Source: Lachnospiraceae bacterium
GTDB lineage: Bacteria; Bacillota; Clostridia; Lachnospirales; Lachnospiraceae
NCBI GenBank assembly: GCA_900751785.1
Contig: CAADSM010000004.1
Span: 1-14,858, forward strand
Reading direction: 5' to 3'
Length of the DNA: 14,858 nucleotides
Shown: piece after piece, positions 13,294-14,858 of the stretch
How positions within the stretch are numbered: the first letter of the stretch is position 1
Layout of the letters: every line of letters starts with the position of its first letter
The notes under the pieces: model-generated
Told to the model about the DNA's origin: nothing
Database searches by the model: none
Seen by the model: only the letters and a program-made list of their open reading frames with translations
Program-made: the position numbers and the translations under genes

Positions 13294-14307
13294 ATGGGAA
13301 CATATAATGTACATGGTGGGCACAACAGTATTGTGCCTGGAGCTAACATGTATCTGAACGAGGTCACAGAAGACAGGAGTGTAAAAGATAAAGTAATCGC
13401 GTATCTGAGAGCTGCGGGACACACCGCATATGACTGTACTGATGACACGGGTACTACGCAGAGCGTGAATCTCTCTAACATCGTGCGTAAGTGCAACTCC
13501 CACAGCGTAGATCTGGATATCAGTATCCACCTCAATGCGGGCGGAGGAACGGGGACAGAGGTTTTGTACTATCCCGGATCTTCCGAAGGGCAGGCTATGG
13601 CGACAAAGGTAAGCGCAGCAGTGGCAAGCGCTCTGGGGCTGAAAAATAGAGGCGCGAAGGCAAGATCGGACCTGTACGTACTCAAGAAGACAAAAGCAGT
13701 AGCAATCCTTGTAGAGTGCTGTTTTGTGGACTCGCAGGCTGATGCAGCGGCGTGGAGTGCTGATAAGTGCGCAAAGGCAATTGTCGAGGCAGTCACATGT
13801 TCGTCAGTGCAGAGCACTGGTGATGGTGGAAGCGTCTCCGCGGCTCCGTCTGCGCCGGCATCGTCCGGAAGTAAGCCGACGATCAATTTTAAATACCGGG
13901 TAAAGACTGCACAGGATGGCTGGCTCCCGGAGGTCGTAAACCTTGCAGACTACGCGGGCATCCCCGGACATGCGATCACAGATATCGCGATCGGCGTTGA
14001 CAGGGGAACTCTGTGGTACCAGGTGCACGTTAAGGGCGGCGGCTGGCTGCCGGCTGTGACAGGATACGACATCAACGACTATAATAACGGATATGCAGGC
14101 AACGGCAAGGTGATCGATGCAGTCAGAGTGTATTACAATACCCCTGAAGATTACGCCGCGCAGTACGGCTACCAGAAAGCCCAGTACCGCGTCAGTCCGC
14201 TGAATGGAAGCTACTGGCCGTGGCAGTACGACAATGAGACCGGCGGCGGTCAGGATGGCTATGCCGGAGCGTTCGGGTACGCCCTGGACAAGTTCCAGCT
14301 CTTCTGA
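13294..14307 (+). CDS. Endolysin, N-acetylmuramoyl-L-alanine amidase (Amidase_3)
   Basis: 337 residues. ATG 13294 is chosen over the GTG at 13249 because AAAGGAG (13281-13287) is 6 bases upstream. The amidase domain (about 1-165) has the zinc and catalytic residues of Amidase_3: H10 in VHGGHN, E23 in NEVTEDR, H79 in SIHLNAGGGTGTE and E141 in ILVECCFVD. A Ser/Pro/Gly/Ala-rich linker (about 168-195) leads to a C-terminal wall-binding region with aromatic repeats: KYRVKTAQDGWLPEVV, WYQVHVKGGGWLPAVTG, and YWPWQYDNE. It cuts the bond between muramic acid and L-alanine. The arrangement, holin then amidase then terminator, is standard for a clostridial phage. Confidence 0.92.
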   Translation: MGTYNVHGGHNSIVPGANMYLNEVTEDRSVKDKVIAYLRAAGHTAYDCTDDTGTTQSVNLSNIVRKCNSHSVDLDISIHLNAGGGTGTEVLYYPGSSEGQAMATKVSAAVASALGLKNRGAKARSDLYVLKKTKAVAILVECCFVDSQADAAAWSADKCAKAIVEAVTCSSVQSTGDGGSVSAAPSAPASSGSKPTINFKYRVKTAQDGWLPEVVNLADYAGIPGHAITDIAIGVDRGTLWYQVHVKGGGWLPAVTGYDINDYNNGYAGNGKVIDAVRVYYNTPEDYAAQYGYQKAQYRVSPLNGSYWPWQYDNETGGGQDGYAGAFGYALDKFQLF

Positions 14308-14320
14308 TGGCATAACAACG

Positions 14321-14342
14321 CCCCGGGGCATCCGCTCCGGGG
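14321..14342 (+). terminator. GC-rich hairpin after the endolysin gene
   Basis: CCCCGGGG (14321-14328) pairs with CTCCGGGG (14335-14342) over 8 base pairs (one G-T wobble) with a CATCCG loop. GGAATATTGTATC follows, a weak T tract. It probably ends the late operon. It would also lie downstream of the truncated host gene on the other strand. Confidence 0.55.
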
Positions 14343-14395
14343 GGAATATTGTATCATCTTCACACCATTGTCTCTGCCTAATATGTTATCCCCAA
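14343..14395. other. Prophage-host junction (candidate att site)
   Basis: Left of here are phage terminator and endolysin. Right of here, from about 14391, the - strand reads as the N-terminal part of a substrate-binding lipoprotein. Familiar protein pattern ends at VCGFG, so the crossover core should be near 14350-14395. The other att copy is outside the window, so the core cannot be defined. Confidence 0.5.
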
Positions 14396-14636
14396 ATCCA
14401 CAGACGAGATCCAGATCGATCCCTTCCTCTGCAAAATACCCCTCTTCCACAGCAACATACATTGGGGCGTAGAAGATAGAGTGTGCGACTTCGTTCAACG
14501 TGACTTTTGTAAGCTCGTTCTCTTCTGTACGATCGGCGTTCGCCGGTGCGGAACCGCTGCTGTCCTGAGAACAGCCTGACAGGAGCGCCAGTGTGAAAGC
14601 AGCAGTGAGAAAACATGCGAGTAAACGCTTTTTCAT

Positions 14637-14700
14637 AAATCTCTCCCTTATGTTTGAAAGTGGTCACTAATACTATATGACCGGCGGAAGAGAAGAGTGA
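14637..14700 (-). promoter_or_regulatory. Upstream region and putative promoter of the lipoprotein gene
   Basis: On the - strand, TATAGT (14677-14672) is a possible -10 box. The expected -35 position reads TCACTC, a poor match. An inverted pair GGTCA (14662-14666) and TGACC (14678-14682) brackets the -10 and could be an operator. Only the ribosome-binding site (GGGAGAG) is secure. Confidence 0.3.
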
Positions 14701-14709
14701 TACAGTCTG

Positions 14710-14749
14710 AAGGAATCGGATAGGGGAAGATTCCTTACCCCTATCCGAT
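14710..14749. repeat. Overlapping alternative inverted repeats
   Basis: ATCGGATAGGGG (14715-14726) is a perfect reverse complement of CCCCTATCCGAT (14738-14749). A second inverted pair, AAGGAATC (14710-14717) and GATTCCTT (14729-14736), overlaps it, so only one fold can form at a time. No strong T tract follows in either direction. It may be an attenuator, a terminator of a neighbouring gene, or part of a dispersed repeat. Confidence 0.6.
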
Positions 14750-14756
14750 CCACGCG

Positions 14757-14846
14757 ATACCGCGGGCAGCTCACGGCAAAGCCGTTCGCTGTCCGTTGCC
14801 CGGCAAATGCCCGCTCATGCAAGCATGGCGTCCGCCTGCCGGGCGT
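14757..14846. repeat. GC-rich multi-stem intergenic element
   Basis: Several inverted pairs are nested here: ACGGC/GCCGT (14773-14777, 14781-14785), GCCCGGCA/TGCCGGGC (14798-14805, 14837-14844) and CATGC/GCATG (14816-14820, 14823-14827). The composition differs from neighbours and the open frames are not convincing. It resembles a dispersed repeat of Lachnospiraceae genomes, but this is from impression only. Confidence 0.45.
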
Positions 14847-14858
14847 ATCACACAAAAA

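Larger units (their letters stand above)
14259..14636 (-). pseudogene. ABC transporter substrate-binding lipoprotein, cut at the 3' end
   Basis: The frame begins at ATG 14636-14634 with GGGAGAG before it. A lipoprotein signal peptide (MKKRLLACFLTAAFTLALLSGC) puts the lipidated Cys at residue 22. LTKVTLNEVAHSIFYAPMYV and AVEEGYFAEEGIDLDLV are typical of the NMT1/SsuA/ThiY-like periplasmic-binding family, which takes up nitrogen or sulfur compounds or vitamin precursors. Family members are normally over 300 residues. After residue 82 (VCGFG) the sequence (DNILGRDNGVKMIQYSP) does not fit and runs into the endolysin terminator and gene, so the host gene is truncated. The ORF end at 14259 is an accident. 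Substrate cannot be told from this fragment. Confidence 0.8.

Noticed and set aside
14673..14855. Reverse-strand open frame of 60 codons in the right-hand flank
   Set aside because: It runs through the inverted repeats, is Arg/Pro/Cys-rich and has no ribosome-binding site; it is a product of the repeat.
1..14858. tRNA, rRNA or CRISPR array
   Set aside because: No cloverleaf, rRNA-like or regularly spaced direct repeats were seen by eye.

Overview
This window looks like the right-hand part of a tailed (siphovirus-type) prophage in a Gram-positive gut-type Clostridia host, probably Lachnospiraceae. That host call is an inference from the protein families (minor capsid family 2, Gp15, TP901-type tape measure, r1t-type holin, clostridial-style amidase), the strong AGGAGG ribosome-binding sites and the mid-range G+C. 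Nearly all genes lie on the + strand, packed with ATGA or one-base overlaps, as one late operon. The portal, major capsid, integrase and lysogeny genes are outside the window.

Layout. 1-270: 3' end of a head fibre-like gene, with a low-complexity and possibly unreliable left edge. 284-1827: head-tail connector and three minor capsid/completion proteins. 1834-3405: tail tube protein followed by two tail-assembly genes. The tail tube gene has an open -1 frame extension that ends exactly at the next start codon. 3392-3547: a 51-residue Com-like four-cysteine zinc ribbon. A hairpin follows it and covers part of the tape measure ribosome-binding site. 3590-9062: tape measure, distal tail protein and Gp37-like tail tip protein. 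9062-10287: a fibre gene whose C-terminal third sits in a 703-bp segment bounded by 22-bp inverted repeats, with an alternative C-terminal domain encoded head-on on the opposite strand. 10288-12710: carbohydrate-binding and Ig-like tail accessory proteins, one of them frameshifted. 12789-14307: lysis cassette (XhlA-like membrane protein, r1t-type holin, amidase endolysin).

Right of the endolysin terminator the sequence changes to host DNA. A lipoprotein substrate-binding gene on the - strand keeps its signal peptide and first ~80 residues and is then cut off, so the prophage appears to have integrated inside it. The last 150 bases are non-coding and full of inverted repeats.

The most interesting signals are: (1) the invertible receptor-binding cassette, where both orientations give in-frame fibre proteins; (2) the Com-like protein placed directly before a hairpin that masks the tape measure start, suggesting Com-type translational control of a tail gene rather than of a DNA modification gene; (3) the -1 extension of the tail tube; (4) a duplicated split Ig module in the tail accessory genes; and (5) two hairpins in the lysis region that each hold a stop codon in the loop. 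No recombinase was found in the window for the invertible segment.
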